From positions 1 to 42,959 of the forward strand of contig CAISUD010000035.1 in NCBI GenBank assembly GCA_903888625.1: a stretch of 42,959 bases of DNA, read 5' to 3'. The DNA comes from an uncultured bacterium (lineage in GTDB: Bacteria > Patescibacteriota > Minisyncoccia > Phycocordibacterales > UBA9973). The position numbers and the translations under genes were made by a program. Under the pieces are notes generated by a model that had not been told where the DNA came from, did no database searches, and worked only from the letters and a program-made list of their open reading frames with translations. Shown in pieces: positions 1 through 9,595 of the stretch. The first letter of the stretch is position 1, and each line of letters begins with the position of its first letter.

Positions 1-432
<432 letters not shown>

Positions 433-566
433 AATTAGAACGAAACAAAACAAAAAACAGATCTCTGTATTCTATTACATAGATAAATATTTTGCCTTTC
501 GTTAGAATTTAATCGTTGCTCTAAAAATTATTTATATTACTTTAAAAAACAAACTAAACTTGCACT

Positions 567-589
567 TAGCCCTGCTCCTAGCAGGGCTA
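567..589. other. Perfect hairpin in the 16S leader
   Basis: TAGCCCTGCT-CCT-AGCAGGGCTA, 10-bp stem, no T-tract on either side. Confidence 0.7.
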
Positions 590-662
590 GTTCTCAAACT
601 ATTAATTTGTCAAAGATACCGAAAATTAAAACGCATACCTACATAGATAGCGTCACTGAGAG

Positions 663-691
663 AGTATATATCAAATGAATTTTGAAGTCAA
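663..691 (-). promoter_or_regulatory. Putative sigma70-type promoter for the 16S rRNA
   Basis: Minus strand TTGACT (691-686), 17-nt spacer, TATACT (668-663). Confidence 0.75.
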
Positions 692-741
692 GGGGAAAAA
701 CTATCACTAAAAACCTTTATAAATATGGTATTTATATAATG

Positions 742-770
742 TTGTTTAAATGAGATTAGTGCAGTATAAT
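742..770 (+). promoter_or_regulatory. Putative promoter for the 777 ORF
   Basis: TTGTTT (742-747), N17, TATAAT (765-770); the ATG is at 777. Confidence 0.6.
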
Positions 771-776
771 TAAGGA

Positions 777-2159
777 ATGTTTGAATCTGAATCAGTGCCT
801 AAATTTATTAATAAGAAAAAAGAGAAAACTTCCGAAAAAATAGAATATATTGAACCAACCACTAGGAAGATTGAACGAGGCAAGAATAAAGCTGACGACA
901 TTAGAATTGAAAAATTCAATAATTTTTCCGAGGACATCACAGAAGCATTTTGCACCATCGGTACAATATTTAAAAATGCTCACCCAAAAAATCTTTGGGA
1001 AATTACTGGGTCAGCAGCATCCTTTGTGGAAGGACAAACAACCGACCACCCAGCAGATATTGATGTAATTTTTGCCGAACCAGACTATGAAAAAGTTTTA
1101 GCAGAATTTCAAAAACTACAAATCGAAGGAAAAATTCAAGACTTAAAAGTTGTAGATATGGAAAATTTTAAAAATGAAAAAAATGGTTGTAAAAAAATAT
1201 TTGCTAGAATATTAACATCAAGTGGAAAATTAATCGAAGTAGAAGCCTTTGCTCAAAATGTTGACCCTTTGAAACCGAAAAATGGAATCAATAATCCTGG
1301 ATTAGAATCGACTGATATTAATATTTATGAAAAAAATAATATTGAGATAAACTTCTCAGACAGAGAAGGAATTTATAAATTTTACCTACAAGTTGCTTAT
1401 ATCGAGTTTCAAAAATACCAAATAGATGATCGCTGCTTAACAAAAATTAAAAATAAATTTCCTCTTAGATTACAAAAATTAATTTCACTTATTTTAGGAG
1501 AAAAATTTGAAAAAAAGGTAGACAGTGACCAATTAACCAAAGATCAAAGGCCAAATATCGAGATAATTTCCGATGAGGATATTAATAAACTTATCGATGA
1601 ATTTCTTGAACATAATACTAAGAACAAAGCCCTGGAATTAAGCGACGCAAGTCATTCTAGCATCAATCCAGCTGTAGTCCTTAAAAAACTTTTTGATGAT
1701 TTTAGATTAAATAGATATAACGAAGTTAATATAGAAAGTAAAGGTTTTGTTCAAAGTGAAATTGAAAGTAAATCCTTTAAAAATAGAGAAGAAGTAATAT
1801 TTGCATTAAATAAAGAACAGTTAGAAGGAACAAAAGAAATACTAGGAATGAATGAACTTACAAAAAAATATACCACATTAAACACCATGAATAAAACCTG
1901 CGAAAAAACAAAAACTTGTGACAAAGAAGCAATAGAAAAAATGACTTTAGATGCTGATACAATTTTAAAAGAGCTTTGCAAAGTTAAATTAAAATATGAA
2001 AAATATTTAGAAAAAATTAATTATAAAGACAATCGGGATTTTATTCCTTACGTTTCATTCCAAGCAATATTAGAAGAATTTATTAATCCAACCATTGAAC
2101 TTGCAATCAAAGTTCAAAGTAAAATATCAAAAAATGTTTATTCTCCTGTATATGCTTAA
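777..2159 (+). CDS. Nucleotidyltransferase-superfamily-like protein, otherwise uncharacterised
   Basis: 460-aa ORF; GSAASFVEGQTTDHPADIDVIFAE resembles the GS...D(I)D core of the pol-beta/MNT nucleotidyltransferase fold. Confidence 0.5.
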   Translation: MFESESVPKFINKKKEKTSEKIEYIEPTTRKIERGKNKADDIRIEKFNNFSEDITEAFCTIGTIFKNAHPKNLWEITGSAASFVEGQTTDHPADIDVIFAEPDYEKVLAEFQKLQIEGKIQDLKVVDMENFKNEKNGCKKIFARILTSSGKLIEVEAFAQNVDPLKPKNGINNPGLESTDINIYEKNNIEINFSDREGIYKFYLQVAYIEFQKYQIDDRCLTKIKNKFPLRLQKLISLILGEKFEKKVDSDQLTKDQRPNIEIISDEDINKLIDEFLEHNTKNKALELSDASHSSINPAVVLKKLFDDFRLNRYNEVNIESKGFVQSEIESKSFKNREEVIFALNKEQLEGTKEILGMNELTKKYTTLNTMNKTCEKTKTCDKEAIEKMTLDADTILKELCKVKLKYEKYLEKINYKDNRDFIPYVSFQAILEEFINPTIELAIKVQSKISKNVYSPVYA

Positions 2160-2178
2160 TAGTTAATAATAAAAATTT

Positions 2179-2370
2179 ATGAAAAAAGATATAAATAAAA
2201 AAGAAAAAGAAGACTACGGAGATTATCAAACCAACAAAAAAGATAGAGCTGAAACTCATGAAGAAATAAAAAAATTGGGGTATGACTATCTTTTGGAGCA
2301 ACTTAAAAAATATGGTTTTTCAAACCCTGAAAAATTAGCCGAGGATATTTTAAAAGATAAAAAGGAATAA
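2179..2370 (+). CDS. Small charged hypothetical protein
   Basis: 63-aa ORF 19 bp downstream of the previous gene and followed by a terminator. Confidence 0.5.
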   Translation: MKKDINKKEKEDYGDYQTNKKDRAETHEEIKKLGYDYLLEQLKKYGFSNPEKLAEDILKDKKE

Positions 2371-2373
2371 TAC

Positions 2374-2404
2374 TAAAAAAATCCCCGTCAGGGGATTTTT
2401 TTAT
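2374..2404. terminator. Bidirectional intrinsic terminator
   Basis: AAAAAAATCCCC-GTCA-GGGGATTTTTTT between convergent genes. Confidence 0.85.
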
Positions 2405-2415
2405 TGTCTTTAAAT

Positions 2416-2787
2416 TTATTGAACTTGTGAAGTTGGAGGGACTACAGGAGGAACTTTTTTCACTGCCAACATTGGAACCAAAATTACTAAAAGATAACTT
2501 ATCCAATAGAAAACTGAATTAAAAATATCAGGAGCAAACCTTTGCGAAATTATAAAATCTAAAATAATTCCAACTACTGCAAAAACTAAACCGTATAAAA
2601 TTGCTTCTCCGAAATTCTTTGGGGCAATATTTTTTGCAAAAAAGAAAACTGCGACTAAAGTGACAACTGTTGTAATTATTGTGAAAAGCATATTTTGTGG
2701 CATTTTATATGCAATCAAAATACATACTACAATAAACATAATTGCCCAAACTAAAGCACCAAATCCAATTGCTTTTTTTATTTTCAT
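2416..2787 (-). CDS. Small integral membrane protein, hypothetical
   Basis: 123-aa ORF with several hydrophobic segments. Confidence 0.6.
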   Translation of the reverse strand: MKIKKAIGFGALVWAIMFIVVCILIAYKMPQNMLFTIITTVVTLVAVFFFAKNIAPKNFGEAILYGLVFAVVGIILDFIISQRFAPDIFNSVFYWISYLLVILVPMLAVKKVPPVVPPTSQVQ

Positions 2788-2824
2788 AATTTTTTTTATT
2801 ATTACTAATAACGACCTTTAAAAA

Positions 2825-3829
2825 TTATTTCTCCAAAATATTATACCGATCCAAAATTGCCTCAAACATAAATGGTACTACAATAGTTGCATCGGATTCA
2901 ATGACAAACATCGGAGTTTCTTTGGTAAGTTTATCCCAAGTAATTTTTTCATTTGGAGTTGCCCCAGAATAAGATCCATACGAAGTTGTTGAATCTGAAA
3001 TCTGACAAAAATATCCCCAAGGGCGAACTGGCTTTTTCAAATCATATTTTATCGAAGGCACGACGCAAATCGGAAAGTCTCCAGAAATTCCTCCACCGAT
3101 TTGAAAGAATCCAAGCCCTGGTCCATCTTTCACTTCACCTGCAAGTTCAGTATATCTGTCATATAAGTACATCATATATTCCACGCCAGTCTTCATCACC
3201 GTTGGACTCACAACGCCAGCTTTGCAATATCCAGCGAAAATATTTCCTAAAGTTGAATCTTCCCAACCTGGCACAACTATCGGTAAATTTTTCTTCGCTG
3301 CTTCGAGTAACCAACAATGTTCTGGATTCCCTTCATACAATCCTTTCAATTCATCGGACAAAAGAACTTGATAAAAATATTCATGTGGAAAATATCTCTC
3401 GCCTTTTGCTTCGGCATCTTTCCATCTTTTTAAGATGATAGGTTCAACTACACGAAAAGCTTCTTCTTCTGGAATAGAAGTATCCGTCACCCGGCGTTCA
3501 CCACGATTTAAAATATCTTCATCATCTTGTTTGGTAAAATATCGGTAATCTGGATAATCTTTATAACTATTATGTGCTACAAGTCTAAAAACTGATTCTT
3601 CCAAATTCGCTCCTGTGCAAGAAATCCCGTGAATTTTTTCATTTTTAATCATTGGCGCAAGAGTAATCCCCATTTGTGCGGAAGACATCGCTCCGCCCAT
3701 CGCTAAAAACATTTTTCCACCATCATCTAAATGTTTTTTATATGCCAAAGTGGCATCTTTCATTTGACGAGCATTAAAGTTAAAGAATAATTTTTGAAAC
3801 AAACCTAACATACTATTTTTGTTTTGCAT
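2825..3829 (-). CDS. Deoxyhypusine synthase family protein (DHS-like)
   Basis: 334 aa; GGAMSSAQMG, CTGANLEE, QIGGG, and NEKITWDKL matching the lysine-bearing WGK region of DHS. Confidence 0.85.
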   Translation of the reverse strand: MQNKNSMLGLFQKLFFNFNARQMKDATLAYKKHLDDGGKMFLAMGGAMSSAQMGITLAPMIKNEKIHGISCTGANLEESVFRLVAHNSYKDYPDYRYFTKQDDEDILNRGERRVTDTSIPEEEAFRVVEPIILKRWKDAEAKGERYFPHEYFYQVLLSDELKGLYEGNPEHCWLLEAAKKNLPIVVPGWEDSTLGNIFAGYCKAGVVSPTVMKTGVEYMMYLYDRYTELAGEVKDGPGLGFFQIGGGISGDFPICVVPSIKYDLKKPVRPWGYFCQISDSTTSYGSYSGATPNEKITWDKLTKETPMFVIESDATIVVPFMFEAILDRYNILEK

Positions 3830-3834
3830 ACAAA

Positions 3835-3869
3835 TATTATTGCATTTTAATTTAGTTTATGCAATAATA
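3835..3869. promoter_or_regulatory. Symmetric overlapping divergent promoter
   Basis: TATTATTGCAT-N13-ATGCAATAATA perfect inverted repeat; each strand reads TTGCAT-N17-AATAAT. Confidence 0.6.
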
Positions 3870-3875
3870 GGACAT

Positions 3876-4118
3876 ATGCAATTCGTGGCTAAAATACTGC
3901 CTTATGTGCAGATTATACTTTCAATAGTTTTAGTTTTAGCAATTTTACTTCAGCAAACAACTGCTGGTCTTGGTGGTGCCTTGGGTGGCAACGACAATGG
4001 CTCTTTTCATCATACTCGACGAGGTTTTGAAAAATTCCTCTTTTATTTTTCTATTGTTTGTGGTATTCTCTTTGCTTTATCTGCTTTTTTGGCTATAATA
4101 GTAAAAGCTCGAAGTTAA
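3876..4118 (+). CDS. secG: Preprotein translocase subunit SecG
   Basis: Two hydrophobic helices flanking LLQQTTAGLGGALGG...; the ATG at 3876 is preferred over the upstream ORF start at 3819. Confidence 0.8.
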   Translation: MQFVAKILPYVQIILSIVLVLAILLQQTTAGLGGALGGNDNGSFHHTRRGFEKFLFYFSIVCGILFALSAFLAIIVKARS

Positions 4119-4145
4119 ACTTAAATTTCTAAACTATTTTTAAAT

Positions 4146-5939
4146 ATGGAAAAACTAAAAAATATTGTGCGCAGTTTTAAATTACCAAAAAAATCGGAAG
4201 TTAAATCCGCCTTTTATTCTTTTTCAAAAAAAGAAAAAATAATATTTATTGGACTAGCACTGGTTCTATTTATTTGCACTATTGCTATTTTAGAAAATAT
4301 CAACAAATCTTTCATGGTCGCGGTGCCTGCTCGTGGTGGTTCCCTTTCCGAAGGTATTATCGGTACTCCACGTTTTGCAAGTCCAGTCCTCGCAATTTCT
4401 GATGCCGACAAAGATTTAGTTTCTTTAGTTTATTCAGGACTAATGAGAAAAAATCCGGACGGAGAATTAATTCCAGACTTAGCCGAAAATTATACAATAT
4501 CTCCTGATGGTTTGACATACACTTTCACTTTGAAAAATAAAATTTATTTTCAAGATGGTAAACCTGTAACGGCAAATGATGTCGTCTTCACCATCAATGA
4601 AATTAAGGACCCAGTTATCAAAAGTCCACTTAAAGGAAATTGGGATGGTATCAATGTAGAAAAAATTGACGACCAAACAGTTAAATTTACTTTAAAACAA
4701 CCTTACTCTTCATTTTTAGAAAATGCTACTGTCGGGATAATGCCTGAATCTTTATGGAGTGGTTCTCCACTTGAACTAAATAGTGCCAATACCAATCCTA
4801 TCGGCTCTGGTCCATTTAAAGTCTTAAATGTTAATAAGCAGTCTTCTGGGATTATCGATTCTTATACTCTTTCTTCTTTTAATAAATTTGCTTTAGGTAA
4901 CCCTTATTTGGGAAAAATCATTTTGCATTTTTATTCCAACGAAGATGATATGATCTCTGCCTTAAGAAATGGCACAGTGGACCAAGTGAGTTCTATCACT
5001 CCAGCCAATGCCGAAATTTTACGAGAAGAAAATTATCAAATAGACTCGGCTGTTTTACCAAGAGTTTTTGGCCTTTTCTTTAACCAAAATCAAGCTAAAA
5101 TTTTTACTGACAAAAATGTCGTTAAAGCCATCAACCTAGCAATCAACAAAGATAATATAATCAAACAAGTTTTAGCTGGCTATGGAGTAGTTATCAATGA
5201 TCCAATTCCTCCAAATATGATGGCTTACCAAAAATTAAGTGAAACAAACAATGCTTCTTATGAAGAAAATGTAGCGCAAGCCAAAAATATTTTAGCTAAA
5301 GATGGTTGGAAAATGGGTGCTGATGGATTTTTAACAAAAAATACTACTAGCACTAAAAAAATAACTGTTAAGGGCAAAACGACTACTAAAACTACTACCA
5401 TTACTGGTTCATCTGATTTAGGGTTTTCTATTTCTACTGGTAATACTCCTGAAATAGCCGAATCTGCTAATTTAATTGCACAAGATTTAGCTAAAATAGG
5501 GATAAAAGTTGATGTCAAAACTTTTGAAATTGGTGATTTAAACCAAATAGTAATTCGTCCTCGCAAATACGATGCTCTACTATTCGGTGAAATTATAAAT
5601 CACGAATCAGACCTTTTTGCTTTTTGGCACTCTTCACAAAGAAAAGATCCAGGGCTAAATGTAGCAATGTATGCCAATGCTAAAGTCGATAAACTATTAG
5701 AAGATGCTTCGATCACTATCAATGACAAAGCTCGAGTTTTGAAATACGCCCAATTTGAAAATCAAATCGAACAAGATATGCCAGCTGTCTTTTTGTACAG
5801 TCCAGATTTTATTTATGTTGTCTCTAAAAATCTTGAGGGTCTTTCGACAGATCATATCGTCTCGACTTCTGATAGATTTTCAAATTCATATCTTTGGTAC
5901 ACTGAGACCAATGATGTTTGGAAAATATTTGTCAAATAA
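4146..5939 (+). CDS. ABC transporter substrate-binding protein, family 5 (peptide/oligopeptide-binding type)
   Basis: 597 aa; N-terminal TM anchor; LVYSGLMRKNPDGELIPDLAENYTISPDGLTYTFTLKNKIYFQDGKPVTANDVVFTI is typical SBP_bac_5. Confidence 0.9.
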   Translation: MEKLKNIVRSFKLPKKSEVKSAFYSFSKKEKIIFIGLALVLFICTIAILENINKSFMVAVPARGGSLSEGIIGTPRFASPVLAISDADKDLVSLVYSGLMRKNPDGELIPDLAENYTISPDGLTYTFTLKNKIYFQDGKPVTANDVVFTINEIKDPVIKSPLKGNWDGINVEKIDDQTVKFTLKQPYSSFLENATVGIMPESLWSGSPLELNSANTNPIGSGPFKVLNVNKQSSGIIDSYTLSSFNKFALGNPYLGKIILHFYSNEDDMISALRNGTVDQVSSITPANAEILREENYQIDSAVLPRVFGLFFNQNQAKIFTDKNVVKAINLAINKDNIIKQVLAGYGVVINDPIPPNMMAYQKLSETNNASYEENVAQAKNILAKDGWKMGADGFLTKNTTSTKKITVKGKTTTKTTTITGSSDLGFSISTGNTPEIAESANLIAQDLAKIGIKVDVKTFEIGDLNQIVIRPRKYDALLFGEIINHESDLFAFWHSSQRKDPGLNVAMYANAKVDKLLEDASITINDKARVLKYAQFENQIEQDMPAVFLYSPDFIYVVSKNLEGLSTDHIVSTSDRFSNSYLWYTETNDVWKIFVK

Positions 5940-5978
5940 AAACTAATTAAAATTATTAATAAAAAAACTAACTAAAAT

Positions 5979-7958
5979 ATGAAGAAAAAAACTAGATTAT
6001 CTTTCAGTGCTATCAGTATTGAACCAGCCAAGAACGCGACCAACAGCTTAAAGGCCGTCAATAACAATAAATCTACCCACCATCATCAGAATCATCCTGC
6101 TCGTCCTTTTAATTCTTCGAATAATCCAAAAAGAGAATTTGGAGGAGGAAAAAATAAACAAAAAAGTTCTACTTACCAATATTCTAAATTTGGCAAAGGA
6201 GGCAACCGAAACAAAGGCTTTGGTGGTAGTAAAAATCAATATCAAAATCCTAACGAAAATAAAATTCCACCACTCGAAGAGGGTAAAATTAGAATTATCC
6301 CACTCGGTGGAGTAGAAGAAATTGGAAAAAATATGACTGCCATTGAAATCGGAAATGATATCATCGTGGTTGATGCTGGAATGCATTTTTCCAATGAAGA
6401 AACTCCCGGAGTTGATTACGTAATTCCAAATACTACTTATTTAGAAGAACACAAAGACAAAATCCGTGGTCTCTTTATCACCCACGGGCACTTGGACCAC
6501 ATCGGTGGCGTGCCACTTGTCCTTTCTCGGATTGGCAATCCACCAGTTTATTCCAGAAACATTTCTATTCTTTTAATTAAAAAACGACAAGCAGAATTCC
6601 CTCACTTACCAGCTATCAAAACTGAAGTAGTTGAAAAAGATGGCACGATGATGTGTGGGAAAATTAAATTAAGATTTTTCGGTGTTACTCATACCATTCC
6701 TGATTCAATGGGTATCATTGTTGAAACAAAAAATGGTTGGATTGTAACTCCTGGAGATTATAAATTAGACCAAATAGATGGCGTCGTTTCCAAGGAAGAA
6801 GAAAAAGAATATTCTATTTTTGATAAAGCCAAAGTACTTTTATTAATGACTGATTCTACTAATATAGAAAACGAGGGCTATTCATTGCCTGAGATAAAAG
6901 TACACCAAGGGCTAGAAAATTTAATTAAAAAAATAAATGGCCGAATAATTATTGCTGCTTTTTCTTCTTCAATCACTCGTTTAACCCACGTAATAAAAGT
7001 GGCTGAAAATTTAGGTAAAAAAGTTGCTATCGATGGTCGTTCAATCAAAACCAACATTGAGGTAGCCAGTGAAGCCAACTTTTTCAAACCAAAAAAAGGG
7101 ACAATCGTTCCGATCGAAGAGGCAGATAGTTACCCTCCTAATAAAACAATTGTTCTTATGACTGGAGCCCAGGGTGAAGAATTTTCATCTCTCAATCGTG
7201 CTTCGAATAAATCGCATACAAAATTTTCTCTACATAAAGGTGATACGATTATTCTTTCTTCCTCTATCGTGCCAGGTAACGAACTTCAAGTTCAAAAAAT
7301 GAAAGACGGTTTGTCTCGCCAAGGAGTGAAAATAATCAGTTATCGAACTCCCGGAGAAGATTTCGTCCATGCAACTGGTCACGGCAACAAAGAAGACATT
7401 CGTTGGCTTCACAAAAAAACTCATCCAAAATTCTTTATTCCAATTCATGGAAATCATTTTATGCTTGAATTACATAAAGAATTAGCCATGGAAGTCGGAA
7501 TGCCAGAAAAAAATGTCATTGTACCAGATAATGGTTCAGTTATTGAAATTTCAGCTGATGGAGAAAGAATCGAACTTCGTAAGGAACGGGCTCCAGCTGC
7601 TCCAATGATGGTAGATGGACTCGCTATTTCTGATGTTCAAGATGTTGTTATTCGAGACCGACAAATGCTAGCTCAAGATGGAATGTTTGTCATCATTGCC
7701 CTTGTTGATCAAAATTCAGGCAAATTAAAAAAATCTCCAGACTTGATTTCTCGTGGCTTCGTTTATCTAAAAGAAAATCAAGAACTTCTTCGCCAAGTCC
7801 GAATCATTATCAAAAAAACAATAGAAGATAGTGCTCCGAAAACCAACCCAATTGACTTTGATCAAATCAAAAATAATTTGGGTGAAACAATTTCAAAATT
7901 CTTATATCAAAAAACTGCTAAAAGACCACTCATTATTCCAGTGATTTTAAGTGTCTAA
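5979..7958 (+). CDS. rnj: Ribonuclease J (metallo-beta-lactamase/beta-CASP)
   Basis: IIPLGGVEEIGKNM, THGHLDHIGG, HATGHGNKEDI, PIHGNH motifs. Confidence 0.95.
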   Translation: MKKKTRLSFSAISIEPAKNATNSLKAVNNNKSTHHHQNHPARPFNSSNNPKREFGGGKNKQKSSTYQYSKFGKGGNRNKGFGGSKNQYQNPNENKIPPLEEGKIRIIPLGGVEEIGKNMTAIEIGNDIIVVDAGMHFSNEETPGVDYVIPNTTYLEEHKDKIRGLFITHGHLDHIGGVPLVLSRIGNPPVYSRNISILLIKKRQAEFPHLPAIKTEVVEKDGTMMCGKIKLRFFGVTHTIPDSMGIIVETKNGWIVTPGDYKLDQIDGVVSKEEEKEYSIFDKAKVLLLMTDSTNIENEGYSLPEIKVHQGLENLIKKINGRIIIAAFSSSITRLTHVIKVAENLGKKVAIDGRSIKTNIEVASEANFFKPKKGTIVPIEEADSYPPNKTIVLMTGAQGEEFSSLNRASNKSHTKFSLHKGDTIILSSSIVPGNELQVQKMKDGLSRQGVKIISYRTPGEDFVHATGHGNKEDIRWLHKKTHPKFFIPIHGNHFMLELHKELAMEVGMPEKNVIVPDNGSVIEISADGERIELRKERAPAAPMMVDGLAISDVQDVVIRDRQMLAQDGMFVIIALVDQNSGKLKKSPDLISRGFVYLKENQELLRQVRIIIKKTIEDSAPKTNPIDFDQIKNNLGETISKFLYQKTAKRPLIIPVILSV

Positions 7959-7981
7959 AAAATTTGCTACAATAGAGCTTA

Positions 7982-9130
7982 ATGAAAACAAACAGAAAAA
8001 TAATATATTTGGCCGGTTTTCTATTTTCAATTCCGATTGCTCTTGTTTCTTATCTAAACTCAAGTTTTCTTAAAACTTTTGTCGGGGAAGATTACATCGG
8101 AGCCCTTTATATCATTGCCTCAATTTTGACTATTGGGGGATTTTTGAAAATGCCCAAGGTCCTCAATCGCTTGGGCAATCAAGCTGTTTCCTTCTGGCTT
8201 TCTTTTTCAATTTTAATTTCTTTAATCTTGCTGGCTTTTTGTCACAACGAATTTACCGCGATTTTTGCTTTTTTTATTTATTTTGTTGCTTCCAATTTAA
8301 TTATTGCTTCCCTTGATATTTTTATCGAAGACTTTTCTAAAAGTTCTTCCGTTGGTAAATTTCGTGGCATCTATTTAACCATTATCAATTCAGCCTGGGT
8401 AATCGCTCAAATGGTCTCAGGCTCTATCATCAATAAAAGTTCTTTTCGAGGGGTTTATCTTTTCTCAGCTTTCTTTATGATTTTAGTTGCCATAATTTTT
8501 ATTTTATTTTTGCATAATTTCAAAGATCCAAAATATAAAAAAGTTTCAATTAAAAAAACTCTGTTATTTTTTACCGAGAACATCCATGCTTCAAAAATTT
8601 ATTTTATTAATTTTATTTTAAAATTCTTTTATGTTTGGATGATTATTTATTCACCGATTTATTTAAACGAATATTTGCATTTCAGTTGGTCAGAAATCGG
8701 TATTGTTTTTACGATTATGTTACTGCCTTTTGTCTTAGTTGATTATCCACTAGGTAAAATGTCGGATAAAATTGGAGAGAAAAAAATGTTGATCTGGGGT
8801 TTTTTCATTGCATCTTTTTTTACTTTGCTCATTCCACTAATCAGTGGTAAGGAACTATGGCTATGGGCACTAATTCTATTCGGTACTAGAACCGGAGCCG
8901 GGATAATTGAAATAATGAGTGAAAGCTATTTCTTCAAAATCGTGAATGCAGAAAACGACTCGGCAATCAGTTTTTTCCGCAACAATTATCCGCTCGCTTA
9001 TGTCCTGGCGCCATTACTTGCTATCCCGACTCTCCTTCTCGTCCCATCTTTTAGTTATCTTTTCTATATTTTAGGTGCGATTCTTTTAATTGGATTACTT
9101 ATTTCCCTTCGTTTGCAAGATGTGAAGTAA
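7982..9130 (+). CDS. MFS transporter
   Basis: 382 aa, about 12 TM segments; DYPLGKMSDKIGEKKML loop motif. Confidence 0.8.
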   Translation: MKTNRKIIYLAGFLFSIPIALVSYLNSSFLKTFVGEDYIGALYIIASILTIGGFLKMPKVLNRLGNQAVSFWLSFSILISLILLAFCHNEFTAIFAFFIYFVASNLIIASLDIFIEDFSKSSSVGKFRGIYLTIINSAWVIAQMVSGSIINKSSFRGVYLFSAFFMILVAIIFILFLHNFKDPKYKKVSIKKTLLFFTENIHASKIYFINFILKFFYVWMIIYSPIYLNEYLHFSWSEIGIVFTIMLLPFVLVDYPLGKMSDKIGEKKMLIWGFFIASFFTLLIPLISGKELWLWALILFGTRTGAGIIEIMSESYFFKIVNAENDSAISFFRNNYPLAYVLAPLLAIPTLLLVPSFSYLFYILGAILLIGLLISLRLQDVK

Positions 9131-9529
9131 ACTATTCTTGTAAATATTTTGTTTATAGGGTTTCAAGCGAACTATTTTTAAATCTATTTTTTTCTTTTTT
9201 ATTTCAGCCCGCAATTCTGACACAAATACTTTTTGATCATAACCAAGGGCAATGATTTGTGGTTTTTCTTTTAGAATATTGGCTAAATAATTGTTCAAAC
9301 TGCCTAAAATAACTTTATCAACTAATTTTATTTTCTTAACAAGAATTAACCTTTCTTTTTCAGAATGAAAAGTTTTTCTTTTTTTTATTTTTACAACATT
9401 TTTATCCCGAGCAATTGAAACTATCAAATATGAATTTCGAGCAAGCCGTCTTGCCTGCCTAAAAAAATCCAAATGCCCCTTGTGCACTCCATCAAATGTC
9501 CCAAAAACCATCACCTTTGTTTGTGCCAT
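9095..9529 (-). CDS. Cytidylyltransferase-like/FAD synthetase-like nucleotidyltransferase
   Basis: MVFGTFDGVHKGHLDFFRQAR HxGH-type motif; the MAQTK start is preferred (the ORF extends to 9544). Confidence 0.85.
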   Translation of the reverse strand: MAQTKVMVFGTFDGVHKGHLDFFRQARRLARNSYLIVSIARDKNVVKIKKRKTFHSEKERLILVKKIKLVDKVILGSLNNYLANILKEKPQIIALGYDQKVFVSELRAEIKKKKIDLKIVRLKPYKQNIYKNSLLHILQTKGNK

Positions 9530-9542
9530 TTTATTATTATAC

Positions 9543-9573
9543 ACAAAAAATCCCCCAATCGGGGGATTTTTTC
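9543..9573. terminator. Intrinsic terminator
   Basis: AAAAAATCCCCC-AATC-GGGGGATTTTTT. Confidence 0.8.
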
Positions 9574-9595
9574 GTTTTATTTATTTTAAATAAAT

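Noticed and set aside
2953-3438. 161-aa plus-strand ORF
   Set aside because: Antisense to the well-supported DHS-like gene; no recognisable domain.
3819-3875. Longer secG start (MFCIQILLHFN...)
   Set aside because: Would overlap the divergent gene and the symmetric promoter; the ATG at 3876 fits SecG length and the promoter.
5258-5566. 102-aa minus-strand ORF
   Set aside because: Antisense to the family-5 solute-binding protein; low-complexity composition follows the opposite-strand codons.
6048-6386. 112-aa minus-strand ORF
   Set aside because: Antisense to the RNase J N-terminal tail; no independent support.
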